64,000 nt of DNA from Longilinea sp964536805. Lineage in GTDB: Bacteria > Chloroflexota > Anaerolineae > Anaerolineales > Anaerolineaceae. A model generated the notes under the pieces. It was not told where the DNA came from. It saw nothing but the letters and a program-made list of their open reading frames with translations, and did no database searches. The stretch lies in assembly GCA_964536805.1 (NCBI GenBank), contig CAZHYQ010000007.1, positions 62,001-126,000 of the forward strand, read 5' to 3'. Positions 43,648 to 52,110 of the stretch are shown here, one piece after another; position 1 is the stretch's first letter, and every line of letters starts with the position of its first letter. The translations under genes were made by a program, and so were the position numbers.

Positions 43648-45594
43648 CTACACCTGATATGGCACTTCGGTGATGACGATATTGTCGCGGTGCAGCAGTT
43701 CATTGCGCAGCGCCTCGGCCGTGCGGGTGTGCAGGAAGGAAGTCCACCAGTGCCTGGGTATGAACTGCGGCACCACAATGGTGATGATTTCACCTGGTCC
43801 GGCGGTGGCTGCCAGCCGGTCAATATATTCCAGTAGCGGCTCCAGGAACAGCCGGTACGGTGAACGCAGTACCACCAGGCGGTATTCCTCGCCCCAGGTT
43901 TCCCATTTTTCTTCAACCTTGGCGGTTTCCTTCGGATCGATGGAGATGTGCACGGCGGTCACATCCGTCGAGAGGGTGCTGGCAAAACGCAGCGCCTCCA
44001 GCGTTCCGCGGTGCACGGTGCTGACCGGCATGATCACGCGGTTGCGGCGGATGTGCGGCTTGCGCTTGTGGTTTTCCAGTGAAAGCTGGCCGGCCAGATT
44101 CTTATAATGGCGGTGGATGGTGAAAAAGAACGTCACCAACAGCGGGGTCAGTACGATCACCACCCAGGCGCCGTCGTGAAACTTGGTGGCGGCAAACACC
44201 ACCATGACCACGGCTGTGCACACGGCGCCAAAGCCGTTGATGATCATCTTATGCAGCCAGCCTTTATCATTGCGGACCGTCGAACCCTGTTCAACGATCT
44301 CTTCACCTTTCTTGAGGTGTCCCGATTTCCACCAACGGCGCGCCATGCCGCCCTGCGAGAGCGTGAAGGACAGGAAAACGCCAATTGCATACAGTGGGAT
44401 CAGGTTGTTTACGCTGGCCCGAAACGCAATTACCAGCAGCGAGGCAACCGCCGCCAGCAAAACGATGCCGCGCGAGAAAACCAAGCGGCTGCCGCGGCTG
44501 GAAAGCTGTCGCGGCAGAAATCCATCCGCTGCCACCAGTGCGCTCAGGCGTGGAAAATCAGCGAAGGCGGTATTGGCAGCCATCACCAGAATCACCGTGG
44601 TGGCGCTGATGGTAAGCAGGTAGAGCAGTCCGCGGTTGTCATAAACCGTGCGGGCAAGCTGCGAAACAATGGTCTCGCTCTCCACCGGCACTGCGCCGAC
44701 GTGAATGCTCAGATAGGTGATGCCAATCAGCAGCGATCCAAGAATGACCGCCATCCAGATCAGCGTCATCCCGGCGTTACTGGCGCGCGGCTCTCTAAAA
44801 GCCGTCACCCCGTTGGAAATGGCTTCAACCCCCGTAACGGAGGATGTACCGTTGGCAAAGGCGCGCAGGACCAGGAAAATTGTCACCGGCTGCAAAAGGT
44901 CGTTTGTCAACGCGGGCGGATTGATCACCGTGCCCAGCGAACCGCCCAACAGGCGGACAAAGCCGATGATCACGGTCGTAAAGATCATCACCAGGAAGAA
45001 ATAGGTCGGGATGGCAAAAGTAATGCCCGATTCCTTGGTGCCGCGCAGGTTGATCAACATCACCAGCAGGATCATGCCGACGGCAATTTCAACCCGGTAG
45101 GTGTGCAGCGACGGGAAGGCGGAGACGATTTGTGCCACGCCGGAGGAGATGGACACGGCCACGGTGAGGATGTAATCGGTCAGCAGCGCCGCCGCCGCGA
45201 CCTGCGCGGGCAGCACGCCCAGGTTGTCGCGCGCCACAATATAGGCGCCGCCACCATCCGGGTAGGCATGGATGGTCTGCTCATACGAGAAAATCAGGAT
45301 CATCAACAGGCCGACAATCCCCAGCACAATTGGAAAGGCCAGGTGCAGCGCGCCCATGCCGGCGGCCACCAGCACCATCATCAATTCCTGCGGACCGTAA
45401 GCCACTGACGACATGGCATCCGATGAGAACACCGCCAGACCCACCAGCTTGCCGATGGTCTGGTGCGGCGCATCCTCGGTGGCCAACGGCCGCCCGATCA
45501 ACATGGTTTGAATGGAATTCTTGGGCGTATGCCCGGTGGTTTCTTCAAAAATATTCGAATGTGCTTCTTTGATATTCACAGATAAACGCTCCAA
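43648..45594 (-). CDS. APC-superfamily transporter, KimA-like potassium importer
   Basis: Twelve hydrophobic segments cover residues about 50-485, followed by a 150-aa cytoplasmic domain with USP-like pattern (RRNRVIMPVSTVHRGTLEALRFASTL). The first helix FSSDAMSSVAYGPQELMMVL and the loop YPDGGGAYIVARDNLG fit KimA of Bacillus (K+/H+ symporter, KUP group, closed by c-di-AMP). An amino-acid permease is the alternative. 648 aa is close to KimA's length. No ydaO-type riboswitch was recognised upstream. Instead CTTGAC direct repeats precede the -10. Both flanks carry heptamer arrays. Confidence 0.82.
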   Translation of the reverse strand: MERLSVNIKEAHSNIFEETTGHTPKNSIQTMLIGRPLATEDAPHQTIGKLVGLAVFSSDAMSSVAYGPQELMMVLVAAGMGALHLAFPIVLGIVGLLMILIFSYEQTIHAYPDGGGAYIVARDNLGVLPAQVAAAALLTDYILTVAVSISSGVAQIVSAFPSLHTYRVEIAVGMILLVMLINLRGTKESGITFAIPTYFFLVMIFTTVIIGFVRLLGGSLGTVINPPALTNDLLQPVTIFLVLRAFANGTSSVTGVEAISNGVTAFREPRASNAGMTLIWMAVILGSLLIGITYLSIHVGAVPVESETIVSQLARTVYDNRGLLYLLTISATTVILVMAANTAFADFPRLSALVAADGFLPRQLSSRGSRLVFSRGIVLLAAVASLLVIAFRASVNNLIPLYAIGVFLSFTLSQGGMARRWWKSGHLKKGEEIVEQGSTVRNDKGWLHKMIINGFGAVCTAVVMVVFAATKFHDGAWVVIVLTPLLVTFFFTIHRHYKNLAGQLSLENHKRKPHIRRNRVIMPVSTVHRGTLEALRFASTLSTDVTAVHISIDPKETAKVEEKWETWGEEYRLVVLRSPYRLFLEPLLEYIDRLAATAGPGEIITIVVPQFIPRHWWTSFLHTRTAEALRNELLHRDNIVITEVPYQV

Positions 45595-45614
45595 ACGATT
45601 TTACGTACGGTGCG

Positions 45615-45680
45615 TTTATACGCTCTTAACCGTCAAGCCGCGGGCAAGATTTGCGCGGGAAGCGTCAAGAAAGGGTCAAG
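45615..45680 (-). promoter_or_regulatory. Direct repeats CTTGAC and -10 of the KimA-like gene
   Basis: On the minus strand CTTGAC/CTTGCC units lie at 45680, 45669, 45648 and 45637 (5' ends), spaced 11, 21 and 11 nt. TATAAA follows at 45620-45615, 11 nt after the last unit. The 11-nt phase suits an OmpR/KdpE-type response regulator. Confidence 0.55.
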
Positions 45681-45685
45681 AAATG

Positions 45686-45746
45686 AGCTTTTAGCTATTA
45701 GCCATTAGCGATTAGCTGCTGGCTTTTAGCTTTTAGCTGTTAGCGT
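45686..45746. repeat. TTAGC-type heptamer array, upstream of the KimA-like gene
   Basis: About eight units: TTAGCTA, TTAGCCA, TTAGCGA, TTAGCTG, CTGGCTT, TTAGCTT, TTAGCTG, TTAGCGT. Exact 7-nt phasing. The 336-bp gap 45595-45930 holds this array, the promoter region and two palindromic elements, but no gene. Confidence 0.8.
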
Positions 45747-45787
45747 AAAGGGAAAGTCCAGATCGTTTCTCAAAAAGATGAAAAAAT

Positions 45788-45845
45788 GTAGGGGCACGGC
45801 TGTGCAGGCATCGGCTTTGTTCTTACACAGCCTTGCCGTGCCCAT
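45788..45845. repeat. GGGCACGGC-type inverted repeat element
   Basis: GTAGGGGCACGGCTGTG opens the element and CACAGCCTTGCCGTGCCC closes it. Arms pair with one bulge. Same family as 37448-37506. A short further palindrome (GTAGTAGCGACGCCAGTCGC) lies at 45876-45895. Confidence 0.75.
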
Positions 45846-45930
45846 CTTCAAGCGCAAGAGGACAGCTTGTAACTGGTAGTAGCGACGCCAGTCGCTCCTG
45901 TTGCTCAGCTATGGATGAACCAATATGTGC

Positions 45931-46368
45931 TTAAATTGCGATCAGCTTCTCCGGCTTCAGGCAAAGGATGGTGTTTTCGGGGTCAACCAGCCAGGACTGC
46001 GGCTCGGGGGCAGCCAACTCCTCCGGCGTCATGTAGCGTTTATAAATTACTTCCGACAGCCGTGCCACCTCACCGCGGTCTTCCGCCAAAAGCTCGGCCG
46101 CGCCCTCCAGCAGCACCCCCTGCAAGGGAGATGTGCCTGGCTGCGCCTCCACCAGGATCGCGCAGCGCCGGTTGAGCTGCAATTCCTTCACCTTGCGCGT
46201 GCTGGAAAAGGCACTGATCCATAGGCGTTCGCCGTCCCACCAGAACCACACCGGCACCACGTGCGGCTGCAACGTCTTCGGGTTGGCGGTGGCCAGCTTG
46301 GCAGTCATCGCCTGCGACAGGACGGCATCGATTTGGGCTTTGCGTTCGGGGGTCAATGGATCGGGCAT
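45931..46368 (-). CDS. Pyridoxamine 5'-phosphate oxidase family protein
   Basis: FMN-binding split barrel of 145 aa. It has MTAKLATANPKTLQPHVVPVWFWWDGERLWISAFSSTRKVKELQLNRRCAILVE, the usual strand order with a W-x-W-D-G turn and a Thr/Arg/Lys flavin-phosphate loop. The subgroup is that of F420/FMN-dependent small oxidoreductases rather than PdxH. AGGAGGAG lies before the ATG. The neighbour icd is 37 nt downstream on the same strand; a functional link is not evident. Confidence 0.88.
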   Translation of the reverse strand: MPDPLTPERKAQIDAVLSQAMTAKLATANPKTLQPHVVPVWFWWDGERLWISAFSSTRKVKELQLNRRCAILVEAQPGTSPLQGVLLEGAAELLAEDRGEVARLSEVIYKRYMTPEELAAPEPQSWLVDPENTILCLKPEKLIAI

Positions 46369-46405
46369 GCACTGCTCCTCCTGGAGGGTTTATTGTACCT
46401 TTTCT

Positions 46406-47842
46406 TCACTCGCCCAGGTCGGCCGAATAGCCCGTCTGGCCGTCAAAGGTGTATAAATTCTCAGTCTTGATGATTTCCAACCCGGCGGCATTCACCCGGC
46501 CCAGCAGCGCCAACACCGCCTCGCGGCTCACGGCGCCTTCTCCGCCGAAGCGCGCGCGCCAGTGGTCGCTGAGGAAAATGCCCGGCTGCCCGTGCGGGTA
46601 GACCTTGATGCCGCGGTTCGATACCATCTTCAGCGCCAGCCCTGCCCCGTCGCACTGTTCCAGGCGCTGCCCAAGTACGTTCGTGTCGCGCCCGGCTTCG
46701 GTCCAGTCCAAAAACACGTCCACGCCCACCAGCTCCTTGCTCACCGCGGGCGGCGGGTTTAGTTTAATTTGAATGCCGCTGGCATTAAAGTGCACTGGGG
46801 TAAGCTGCTGCGGCAGCTGGCCCAGGCGCGCGATGACCGCCTCGGCAAAACCCATCGTACTGACCTGCTCGCGGCTGAGCCCCTCGCGGTAAATGTCCTT
46901 GGTGTGCATGCCGTCTTCCAGCGTACGCAGCCAGGCATTTTGAATTTGCTCGGCTTCCGGTGCCAGCCCCAGGTGCACCAGCATCATCACCGCGCCCTGC
47001 AGCAACCCGCTCGGGTTGGCGGTGCCTTTTCCAGCCATGCGCGGCGCCGACCCGTGAATGGCCTCGAACATGGCCGCTTTATGGCCGACGTTCGACGAGC
47101 CCGCCAGCCCCACCGAGCCGGCCACCTGGGCCGCCACGTCCGACAGGATGTCGCCGTACAGGTTGGCGGTCACCACCACATCCAGCGTGTCCGGACGGGC
47201 TGCCACGCGCGCCGCGCCAATGTCGACGATCATGTGTTCGGATTCAATTTCGGGATATTCGCCCCTCACCTCGTCGAAGACGGCGTGAAACAACCCGTCG
47301 GTAATCTTCATTATATTGTCTTTGGTCATGCAGGTGACTTTTTTGCGACCGTAGGCACGCGCATACTCGAAAGCGTAGCGGATGATGCTCTCGCTGCCCG
47401 GGCGGCTGATTAACTTGAGCGTTTGCGTGACCTCGCGCGTTTGTTGATGCTCGATGCCGGCGTACAGATCCTCCTCATTCTCGCGGATCATGACCATGTC
47501 AATGTTCGGGTAATGCGAGGGAACGTACGGCACATAAGCCTTGCAAGGGCGCACATTGGCAAACAACCCCAGCGCTTTGCGCAGAGTCACGTTGATGCTT
47601 TTATAACCGCCGCCTTGCGGGGTGGTGATAGGCGCCTTCAGCAGCACGGCATTGCCCTGCAGCATATTCCAGGCTTCTGCCGGGATGCCGGTCAGCACGC
47701 CGCTCTCGTAGAGCCGCTCGCCAATCTCGATCTCTTCGTACTCGAGCGGTGCGTTAGCCGCCTGAAGGATATCCAGCGTCGCCTGCATAATCTCGGGGCC
47801 AATCCCGTCGCCGCGTGCAACGATAATGCGTTGTTTTGCCAT
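46406..47842 (-). CDS. icd: NADP-type isocitrate dehydrogenase (long form)
   Basis: Oxidative decarboxylation of isocitrate to 2-oxoglutarate. The N-terminus GDGIGPEIM, the substrate loop KSINVTLRKALGLFANVRP (Ser/Asn/Arg), RENEEDLYAGIEH, the Lys/Asp metal site in VVTANLYGDILSD and the cofactor stretch AIHGSAPRMAGKGTANPSG are all present. The extra C-terminal about 145 residues make it the 478-aa Thermus/Rickettsia-type enzyme. A related 3-isopropylmalate dehydrogenase role is unlikely given NVTLRK. Cofactor choice is not verified. AGGCGGTG precedes the ATG. Confidence 0.9.
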   Translation of the reverse strand: MAKQRIIVARGDGIGPEIMQATLDILQAANAPLEYEEIEIGERLYESGVLTGIPAEAWNMLQGNAVLLKAPITTPQGGGYKSINVTLRKALGLFANVRPCKAYVPYVPSHYPNIDMVMIRENEEDLYAGIEHQQTREVTQTLKLISRPGSESIIRYAFEYARAYGRKKVTCMTKDNIMKITDGLFHAVFDEVRGEYPEIESEHMIVDIGAARVAARPDTLDVVVTANLYGDILSDVAAQVAGSVGLAGSSNVGHKAAMFEAIHGSAPRMAGKGTANPSGLLQGAVMMLVHLGLAPEAEQIQNAWLRTLEDGMHTKDIYREGLSREQVSTMGFAEAVIARLGQLPQQLTPVHFNASGIQIKLNPPPAVSKELVGVDVFLDWTEAGRDTNVLGQRLEQCDGAGLALKMVSNRGIKVYPHGQPGIFLSDHWRARFGGEGAVSREAVLALLGRVNAAGLEIIKTENLYTFDGQTGYSADLGE

Positions 47843-47870
47843 ATGTCACCGCCTGATCATTGAAAGAAGA

Positions 47871-47900
47871 TTCACCACAGAGGCACAGAGGACACGGAGA
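47871..47900. repeat. CACAGAGG octamer repeat
   Basis: TTCACCACAGAGGCACAGAGGACACGG-type phrase repeat with an 8-9 nt unit just upstream of icd. It belongs to a class seen between genes in many Chloroflexota and Planctomycetes. A related phrase (CTTTGCATT CTTTGCGC CTTTGCGA) is at 63938-63963. Confidence 0.65.
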
Positions 47901-48090
47901 AGAATAAGAGGGAGAAGAGAAGATCGCAATAACCAACCCTCCCTTCCATTAACGGTTCCCGATGAACACAGTGGGTCTATGGATCAATGTGTAGAATTAT
48001 AACATTTTCGCCCAATTTGATAAACAATAACGCAAATTTATGGAATAACAAGCATCTGCTGTCGGATGCGACTGACGTCGCCACTACAAT

Positions 48091-48123
48091 AAAAAAACTC
48101 CCGTCCTGATTGGACGGGAGTTT
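48091..48123 (-). terminator. Terminator of the 2-oxoacid:ferredoxin oxidoreductase operon
   Basis: On the minus strand AAACTCCCGTCC (48123-48112) pairs with GGACGGGAGTTT (48106-48095), followed by seven T. It is 19 nt after the last stop. A short degraded palindrome (GATGCGACTGACGTCGCC) lies beyond it at 48065-48082. Confidence 0.92.
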
Positions 48124-48141
48124 CACACACGTAAAAATGAA

Positions 48142-48690
48142 TTACTTGACCGGTTCAGCGATGTACTCAGCACCCTTGTGCAGCGCAGCGAAGTTCGCCG
48201 GCAGGAAACGATGATGGCGGGCTGGCAGATGTGCCTTGAGGCCTGCTTCAACCGCCTCGATGGGCAGTACCGGCAGGTTGGCCAGCAGCGCGCCCAGCAG
48301 CACCATATTGGTAAGGCGCTTCTCGGCAATCTGTTCGGCCAGTTCGTTGCCTGGCACCATCACCCACTTGATGTCGGTGCGGCGCGGAGAGCGGTCGACC
48401 ATCGAACTGTTCACCACCAGTACGCCGCCAGGCAGGATCATCGGCTCGTACTTGTCCAGCGAGGGCAGGTTCATGGCCACCACAGCGGTGGGATTCTTCA
48501 CCAGCGGCGACCCAATCTCTTCGTCTGAGATCACCACGGTGCAGTTGGCCGTACCGCCGCGCATTTCGGGGCCGTAGGACGGGATCCAGGTGACTTCCTT
48601 GCCGGCATCCATGGCCGAATAGGCCAGAATTTGACCGGCAAACAGCGCGCCCTGACCGCCAAAACCAGAGAAGATGAATTCGTATTGCAT
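48142..48690 (-). CDS. 2-oxoacid:ferredoxin oxidoreductase, gamma subunit
   Basis: The gamma domain opens with FSGFGGQGALFAGQILAYSAMDAGKEVTWIPSYGPEMRGGTANCTVVIS, the family signature (GFGGQG, MRGG). The 182-aa length is standard. GGAGGG lies before the ATG and the beta-subunit stop is 1 nt upstream. It is the last gene of a delta-alpha-beta-gamma operon that ends at the terminator at 48091. Confidence 0.95.
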   Translation of the reverse strand: MQYEFIFSGFGGQGALFAGQILAYSAMDAGKEVTWIPSYGPEMRGGTANCTVVISDEEIGSPLVKNPTAVVAMNLPSLDKYEPMILPGGVLVVNSSMVDRSPRRTDIKWVMVPGNELAEQIAEKRLTNMVLLGALLANLPVLPIEAVEAGLKAHLPARHHRFLPANFAALHKGAEYIAEPVK

Positions 48691-48691
48691 C

Positions 48692-49492
48692 TTAACCCTC
48701 CGCCTTGGACGCGCAGGTTTCCTTCTGCAGCGCCGGGATCACTTTGAAATCGCCGATCGGGTAGTAGGGGATCATGCGGTCCGCCAACCAGGTAATCGAG
48801 TCGGTCGGGGTCATGCCCCAGTTGGTCGGGCAGATGGAGAGCAGTTCCACCAGCGAGAAACCCAACCCCTTCAATTGCACTTCAAAAGCCGTCTGAATGG
48901 CTTTCTTGGCCATGCGGATGTTCTTCGGATCGTGCAGGCTGCGGCGGACCACATAGCTGGCGCCGTCCAGGTTGGCCAGCATTTCAGCCGCGCGGATCGG
49001 GTAGCCCTGCAGTTCAACATCGCGGCCCATCGGCGAAGAGGTGGTCTTCTGGCCGGGCAGGGTGGTGGGGGCCATCTGGCCGCCCGTCATACCGTAGTTG
49101 GCGTTATTGAGGTAAATGACGGTGATGTTCTCGCCGCGCGCGGCAGCATGGACGATTTCGGCCATGCCGATCGAGGCCAGATCGCCGTCGCCCTGGTAGG
49201 TGAAGACGAAGGCATCGTGGCCAAGCGAGCGCTTGACGCCGGTCGCGACCGCCGGGGCACGCCCGTGAGGAGCCTGCACCCAGTCGAGGTCAAAATAATT
49301 GTAGGCAAACACCGAGCAGCCCACGCAGGCTACGCCCACGGCGCGGTCCTGCAGACCCATTTCATCAATCACTTCGGCCACCAGGCGGTGCGCCACGCCG
49401 TGCGTGCAGCCCGGGCAGTAGTGCGTGTTGGCCGTCGTTAAGGCCTTTGGCCGCTGGTAAACAATCTGTTCATTAGCTTGCAAAGTTGCCAT
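48692..49492 (-). CDS. 2-oxoacid:ferredoxin oxidoreductase, beta (TPP) subunit
   Basis: It binds thiamine diphosphate and a 4Fe-4S cluster. Cluster cysteines are in YCPGCTHG and VGCSVF with a later one in ETCAS or LLSICPTNWG. The TPP motif is TYQGDGDLASIGMAEIVHAAARGENITVIYLNNANYGMTGGQ. CPTNWG is typical of the KorB/VorB group acting on 2-oxoglutarate or branched 2-oxoacids. GAGGAGG precedes the ATG. It lies 13 nt after the alpha gene. Confidence 0.95.
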   Translation of the reverse strand: MATLQANEQIVYQRPKALTTANTHYCPGCTHGVAHRLVAEVIDEMGLQDRAVGVACVGCSVFAYNYFDLDWVQAPHGRAPAVATGVKRSLGHDAFVFTYQGDGDLASIGMAEIVHAAARGENITVIYLNNANYGMTGGQMAPTTLPGQKTTSSPMGRDVELQGYPIRAAEMLANLDGASYVVRRSLHDPKNIRMAKKAIQTAFEVQLKGLGFSLVELLSICPTNWGMTPTDSITWLADRMIPYYPIGDFKVIPALQKETCASKAEG

Positions 49493-49505
49493 CGATCAGC
49501 CTCCT

Positions 49506-50627
49506 CTAGTTCCTTTTCGCCATTCGTTCCAACCAGCGGACGTGCGGATCGCCGCTCAACGGCAGATTCCCGGCGGCCATACGGTGAATTTCAGCCAGGA
49601 TCTCATCCGGGAAGGGCACCACACCGCCGGTGCGGCCGTAGAATTCCACCGGCACGCGCCCGCGCACAATGCGTTCCACATCGCGCAACATCTGACCGCC
49701 GCTCATTTCGGTCACCAGTATGCTCTTGACGCGGCCAGCCAGTTGATCCAGCGCCTCTTCCGGGTACGGGTTAAGCGTGATCGGACGCAACAGGCCCACT
49801 TTGATGCCTTCGGCGCGCGCCTGGCGGATGGCCGTCAGCGCGATGCGGCCAGCGGAACCATACCCGACGATGGCGATATCGGCATCATCCAGGTAATATT
49901 CCTTGTAGCGCACTTCGGCTGCCACAACCTTCTGCCAGTTGTTCATCATGCGGAAGTTGGCTTTTTCGCCGTCGGCCACGTTGAGGTAGATCGAGGAGAC
50001 AATGTTGCGGTCTTCCCGGCCTTTTTTTCCGCGCGTCGCCCACTTGGCAAATTCGCCTTCTTTGCGCAAGGGGCGCATTTCGGGCAGTTCGCAGGGTTCC
50101 ATCATCTGGCCGATCGAGCCGTCCGACAGGACGCACGCGACCATGTTGTATTTTTCAGCCAGGTCGAAGGCCAGCACGATGTGATCGACCATTTCCTGCA
50201 CCGAGGACGGCGCCAGGGTGATGATTTCATAATCGCCGTGCCCGCCGCCGTGGACAATCTGGTTGTAATCGGCCTGCGAGGGCGAAATGTTGCCCAGGCC
50301 AGGACCGCCGCGCATCACGTTGACGAAGACCATCGGGATTTCCGAGGCGGCGATATAGGAAACGCCTTCCATCATCAGGCTGATGCCGGGGCTTGAGGAG
50401 GAGGTCATGCAGCGCACGCCCGCAGCGGACGCGCCGTACACCATGTTAATAGAAGCGACTTCGCTTTCGGCCTGCACAAAGGCACGCCCCAGTTCCGGCA
50501 AGCGCTTCGATAAATATTCAAGCAATTCGGTCTGCGGAGTAATGGGATAGCCAAAATATGCCTGAAGTCCAACCCGCACCGCCGCTTCGGCGATGGCTTC
50601 ATTGCCTTTCATTAATTCACGGGCCAT
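49506..50627 (-). CDS. 2-oxoacid:ferredoxin oxidoreductase, alpha subunit (VorB/KorA type)
   Basis: The pyrimidine-binding domain has GNEAIAEAAVRVGLQAYFGYPITPQTELLEYL and FVQAESEVASINMVYGASAAGVRCMTSSSSPGISLM, the KorA/VorB signature with the catalytic Glu and the T-S-S-S-P-G loop. The C-terminal domain II (YGSAGRIALTAIRQARAEGIKVGLLRP) is complete. 373 aa. Whether the substrate is 2-oxoglutarate or 2-oxoisovalerate is not decided by these motifs. AGGAGG precedes the ATG. Confidence 0.95.
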   Translation of the reverse strand: MARELMKGNEAIAEAAVRVGLQAYFGYPITPQTELLEYLSKRLPELGRAFVQAESEVASINMVYGASAAGVRCMTSSSSPGISLMMEGVSYIAASEIPMVFVNVMRGGPGLGNISPSQADYNQIVHGGGHGDYEIITLAPSSVQEMVDHIVLAFDLAEKYNMVACVLSDGSIGQMMEPCELPEMRPLRKEGEFAKWATRGKKGREDRNIVSSIYLNVADGEKANFRMMNNWQKVVAAEVRYKEYYLDDADIAIVGYGSAGRIALTAIRQARAEGIKVGLLRPITLNPYPEEALDQLAGRVKSILVTEMSGGQMLRDVERIVRGRVPVEFYGRTGGVVPFPDEILAEIHRMAAGNLPLSGDPHVRWLERMAKRN

Positions 50628-50636
50628 GAATACCTC

Positions 50637-50882
50637 CTATGCTCCAGCCGCAACGCGAGCCTGTGGTGCTTCGCGGTACACGGTAATGGCCGCTTCCGGG
50701 CAGATGACAGCGCACACGGCGCAGCCGGTGCAACCATCTTTTGATAATTCAGCCGGATGATAACCCTTTGCGGTAATCCGCTCGGGGGCCATTTGGATGA
50801 CCTTTTGCGGGCAAACGCTGGCACACAGCTCACAGCCCTTGCAAAACACATCATCAACGACGATTCGTCCCTTGACGGGCAT
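50637..50882 (-). CDS. 2-oxoacid:ferredoxin oxidoreductase, delta (2x4Fe-4S ferredoxin) subunit
   Basis: Two CxxCxxCxxxCP sites: CKGCELCASVCP and CTGCAVCAVICP, in an 81-aa protein. It carries electrons from the TPP centre to ferredoxin. TAAGGAGG lies before the ATG. First gene of the operon. The 263-bp gap upstream (50883-51145) has no gene and separates it from the MBL hydrolase on the same strand. Confidence 0.95.
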   Translation of the reverse strand: MPVKGRIVVDDVFCKGCELCASVCPQKVIQMAPERITAKGYHPAELSKDGCTGCAVCAVICPEAAITVYREAPQARVAAGA

Positions 50883-51145
50883 GCCTGCCTCCTTAATAAA
50901 TAATCTGACAAATTCGACTATTTCAGTAGTCTTATCGTTTTCATTTTCATTATCTACCTTGAAAGCGCAGAATCATAGTGTCAACCATCCTACCCATGGA
51001 AAACAAATATCCATAGATGAAGGTGATAAATCATGTCAGGGCGGATTTAAGATTGGATTCGAAGGAAAACGAAGAAAAAGGCCATTGCAACAGACGGATG
51101 AACCCACCCGGTTGTAGGGTCCGGTTTCCGGTGTACCTTATGGGA

Positions 51146-51961
51146 TCAGGCGGGATAAAAAAGCGAACAGGAACCGAAATCGATCAATAAACCTTCGCCG
51201 CCGAACCAGGCATGCGGCTCGCCCGCCCGCCGTCCGGCGAGCACATCCTGCACGCCTGTGATCAGGTCATCAACCAATGTCGCCGGAGCGGGATCTTGCG
51301 AATGGCCCCACAGCAGCCAGTCGAAGGCCTGGCGCAGTGGCTGCAGCCCATTCAACATGGCGAGGTAATCCGCCAGCGTGCTTGATTCAGGCAGCTGCAG
51401 CCAGATTTGCCCGCTGTGCAGTGCATCGCCGCTGAAGAGCAGGCGGTTGGCGCGGTCGAGCAGGCCGATCGAGCCAGGCGTGTGCCCAGGTAAAGGCACC
51501 ATCTCCAAAATACGTCCGCCCAAATCAACGGTAAATCCGGGGTCTATTGGCGTCAGGCGCGGCAGCGGCGCGGACGCCCAACGTTGGTCATCGAAGCCCA
51601 GCTCGAGCAATTGGGCGAATTGCGGATCGGTGCGGCGCAAATCAGCCGGCATGCCTTTGCGCGCCCCCGCCGAACAGTAATGCCGCGTCAAGCCAACATC
51701 CGCCCGTCCCAGCAGAGCCCCGGGAAACTGCCAGGCGCCGCTCCCGTGGTCGGGGTGGCCGTGCGTCAGCACCAGGCGCAGCGGCTTATCGTCCAGCCCG
51801 CGCGCCAGGGCAGGCAGGTCACCAAACCCAAAGCCAGTGTCGATGAACAGCCCGCTGTTCTCTCCGCTGACGTAATAAAACACATCGGCGCCGTGATCGG
51901 AAATGGCCCAGGTGCGCGGTGCCACCTCGCGGATATCGTACAAGAACTGGTTGAGGTCCAT
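51146..51961 (-). CDS. MBL-fold metallo-hydrolase
   Basis: The metal-binding LTHGHPDHGSG (HxHxDH), then a later His in LPGHTPGS, Asp in LFSGDAL and His in LLWGHSQ make a complete binuclear site. The 271-aa length fits glyoxalase-II-like or lactonase-like proteins; the substrate is unknown. The start at 51961 (MDLNQFLYDI) has GGTAGGA upstream and is preferred over an in-frame start at 52015. Confidence 0.9.
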   Translation of the reverse strand: MDLNQFLYDIREVAPRTWAISDHGADVFYYVSGENSGLFIDTGFGFGDLPALARGLDDKPLRLVLTHGHPDHGSGAWQFPGALLGRADVGLTRHYCSAGARKGMPADLRRTDPQFAQLLELGFDDQRWASAPLPRLTPIDPGFTVDLGGRILEMVPLPGHTPGSIGLLDRANRLLFSGDALHSGQIWLQLPESSTLADYLAMLNGLQPLRQAFDWLLWGHSQDPAPATLVDDLITGVQDVLAGRRAGEPHAWFGGEGLLIDFGSCSLFYPA

Positions 51962-52084
51962 GTTTATCCTACCCGGTTTGAGTTTATATAGACTCGAGTT
52001 GATCTTTCTAATCATTATGGCATAAATCGAAAAGATGGAAATGGGTAATCGAATGGAAGCAATTCAATACTTATGTTGTAATAA

Positions 52085-52102
52085 ATTATCATTAATGATA
52101 AT
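52085..52102. promoter_or_regulatory. 18-bp perfect palindrome upstream of abiEi (likely operator)
   Basis: ATTATCATTAATGATAAT ends 8 nt before the antitoxin ATG and overlaps a possible -10 (GATAAT or TAATAT), with TTGTAA at 52076-52081 as -35. AbiEi antitoxins are known to bind inverted repeats in their own promoter. Confidence 0.7.
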
Positions 52103-52110
52103 ATATTGCA

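Noticed and set aside
45595..45930. c-di-AMP (ydaO) riboswitch upstream of the KimA-like gene
   Set aside because: No matching secondary structure or conserved core was recognised; the stretch holds direct repeats and a heptamer array instead.
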